From contig JAGNDY010000014.1 of NCBI GenBank assembly GCA_018003655.1, positions 1 through 33,215 of the forward strand: a stretch of DNA of 33,215 bases, in the 5' to 3' direction. This stretch comes from Candidatus Nanopelagicales bacterium. GTDB taxonomy: Bacteria; Actinomycetota; Actinomycetes; S36-B12; UBA10799. The stretch's first letter is position 1. Every line of letters starts with the position of its first letter. Of the stretch, positions 31,972 through 33,215 are shown in pieces. The translations under genes and the position numbers were made by a program. Under the pieces are notes generated by a model. It did no database searches, was not told where the DNA came from, and saw nothing but the letters and a program-made list of their open reading frames with translations.

Positions 31972-32468
31972 CACGGTCCCTCATGTGGCCACGCGCCCCG
32001 CTGCCCGACTACTGCGAGCGCTTCATCACCAAACGGGTTGATCCCTGGCCCTGCTGCGAGCGAGTGTGCCACCAATGCGTGCAGGCATTTGACGCGATCG
32101 GGCATCCCGCCGGCGGAGTAGTCGGCGATCTCCTCGACCCGCGCCACTGAGTCGCGAGCCGCCAGGTAGTGCTGGTGAGCGGCGCGGTACCGATCCCGCA
32201 GGGCGGCATCGTCGACCAATCGGTCCTGCATGCGACGCATCAAACCCTCCGACTCCAACGTCGACAGGACGGCGTTGAGTCGCCGACAGGTCAGGTACCA
32301 GAACGTGGGGAAGGGTGTGCCGTCGGGCAGGCGCGGTTCGGTCTCGACCAACGCGGGCCAACCACAGGGACAGCGAGCCGGAATCGCTCGAACACCTCGC
32401 GGGGCTCTGCCCAGTTGGCGTTCCAGGTGAAGCAGGTCGTCGGCGGTGACGTCGCGCGGGTCACTCAT
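31950..32468 (-). CDS. DUF501 family protein
   Basis: A 172-aa protein of the actinobacterial DUF501 family (LGRAPRGVRAIPARCPCGWP, then TPFPTFWYLTCRRLNAVLSTLE). The paired CPCG and another Cys (TC) may bind metal. Its end is typical: ADYSAGGMPDRVKCLHALVAH. ATG at 32468 is chosen because it overlaps the FtsB stop by 8 nt; a start at 32570 would lie inside that gene. Function unknown, though it is constantly linked with ftsB and ppx2. Confidence 0.9.
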   Translation of the reverse strand: MSDPRDVTADDLLHLERQLGRAPRGVRAIPARCPCGWPALVETEPRLPDGTPFPTFWYLTCRRLNAVLSTLESEGLMRRMQDRLVDDAALRDRYRAAHQHYLAARDSVARVEEIADYSAGGMPDRVKCLHALVAHSLAAGPGINPFGDEALAVVGQRGAWPHEGPCVTEDPA

Positions 32469-33018
32469 TCCGATCCGCGGCTCGGACGCTGTTCCACAGC
32501 TTGCCGTACCAAGGACCCTTGGGTTCTTCCGCCTTTGGCGCCTGCTCGGACAACTCGTCAGTGCCGCCATTTGGACCGATCACAACGTAGCCGACCTCGC
32601 CTGGAAGCAAGAAGTGCAGCCGTTCGCGGGCTTGTCCGCGGACGTAGTCATCGTTGCTCCACTGATCAACCCGCCGTTGCAGATCATCCACCCGCTGCTG
32701 TTGCTCGGAGAGTTGGGCCTCCGCTGCACTGATCTCCGAATGCTGGCGCAGGTACTCGCGCATTGGGAGGGCTAGCAGGATCACGGCGGTGACCCCAATG
32801 GCGATCATGATGGCCGTTCTCGCCGAGACGAATGCGCGCCTTGTTCCGGCGGATCTGCTGCCGTCGAGTCGGCGACGGGTTGTGCCAGCCGATTGGCCTG
32901 AATCAACCCCCGCAGCCGGTGAACCTGCCGACTCCGCTGGCTGCGGCTCCGGCGGCCGGGGCTCCGCTGGCGGTGACCCCGCGCGCTGAGACTTGCGCGA
33001 CCGGTTGATTCCGAGCAT
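32461..33018 (-). CDS. ftsB: Septum-formation protein FtsB/DivIC
   Basis: A 185-aa bitopic protein. A basic Pro/Ala/Ser-rich cytoplasmic N-terminus of about 65 residues precedes one helix (TAIMIAIGVTAVILLALPM), then a coiled coil (SEISAAEAQLSEQQQRVDDL and on) and WSNDDYVRGQARERLHFLLPGEVGYVVIG, which is the extracytoplasmic FtsB/DivIC signature (shown in short parts: DDYVRGQARERL, LLPGEVGYVV). It joins the FtsB-FtsL-FtsQ complex at the division site. It follows eno by 15 bp. Confidence 0.9.
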   Translation of the reverse strand: MLGINRSRKSQRAGSPPAEPRPPEPQPAESAGSPAAGVDSGQSAGTTRRRLDGSRSAGTRRAFVSARTAIMIAIGVTAVILLALPMREYLRQHSEISAAEAQLSEQQQRVDDLQRRVDQWSNDDYVRGQARERLHFLLPGEVGYVVIGPNGGTDELSEQAPKAEEPKGPWYGKLWNSVRAADRNE

Positions 33019-33033
33019 AGGAACTAGGGTCGC

Positions 33034-33215
<182 letters not shown>

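Overview
The window is a high-GC chromosomal segment from an actinomycete (Actinomycetota). Supporting signs are many GTG starts, short or overlapping operon junctions, a DesA3-type acyl-CoA desaturase next to its flavin/2Fe-2S reductase as in mycobacteria (Rv3229c/Rv3230c), a DUF4307-greA pair, and an eno-ftsB-DUF501-ppx block as in Mycobacterium Rv1023-Rv1026. The exact lineage cannot be fixed. It is not an obvious mobile region: I see no transposase, integrase, phage gene or CRISPR array, and one tRNA.

Layout. (1) 1-550, minus strand: a cobalamin riboswitch with an intrinsic terminator precedes a secreted protein cut by the left edge. (2) 608-2945, minus: desaturase operon with a phased-repeat operator at its promoter. 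(3) 3072-5798, minus: two secreted proteins, a CHAP hydrolase and a cysteine-rich beta-helix protein. (4) 6031-7268: a VOC protein convergent with two small membrane proteins. (5) 7383-10454, plus: a large membrane PAS-GGDEF-EAL cyclic-di-GMP protein. (6) 10467-11821: a small membrane protein divergent from DUF4307-greA. The mycothiol amidase gene mca, which lies here in mycobacteria, is missing. (7) 11829-16195, minus: a possible ROK kinase - P450 - DrrA/DrrB-type ABC exporter operon. (8) 16278-21634: amidase, MFS exporter, MsrA, and an FAD oxidoreductase with a Rieske tail. (9) 21716-23877, minus: an unrecognised 498-aa Rossmann-type protein, DUF2200, and a doubtful Asn/Ser-rich ORF. (10) 24041-26517: small membrane proteins (DUF6790, a short TMEM175-like protein, a 49-aa GPGG-type protein, GAP/SfLAP) and a helix-hairpin-helix protein. 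A degraded second copy of the GAP tail lies among them. (11) 26609-29544, minus: PhnB-like protein, then a Bax-inhibitor-1 / SGNH esterase / hypothetical operon. (12) 29727-33215, minus: tRNA-Leu(UAA), peptide deformylase, double-ACT protein, exopolyphosphatase, DUF501, FtsB and the end of enolase.

Most of the window is ordinary chromosomal content. The most interesting signals are the B12 riboswitch controlling a secreted protein that may be an alpha/alpha-toroid, the 15-bp phased operator of the desaturase operon, the triplicated ribosome-binding/start module before ppx, the GAP-tail duplication, the apparent loss of mca, and an EAL domain lacking one active-site Asp. Coordinates of non-coding features were cross-checked against reading frames where possible. 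Family assignments are from memory of motifs and were not searched.
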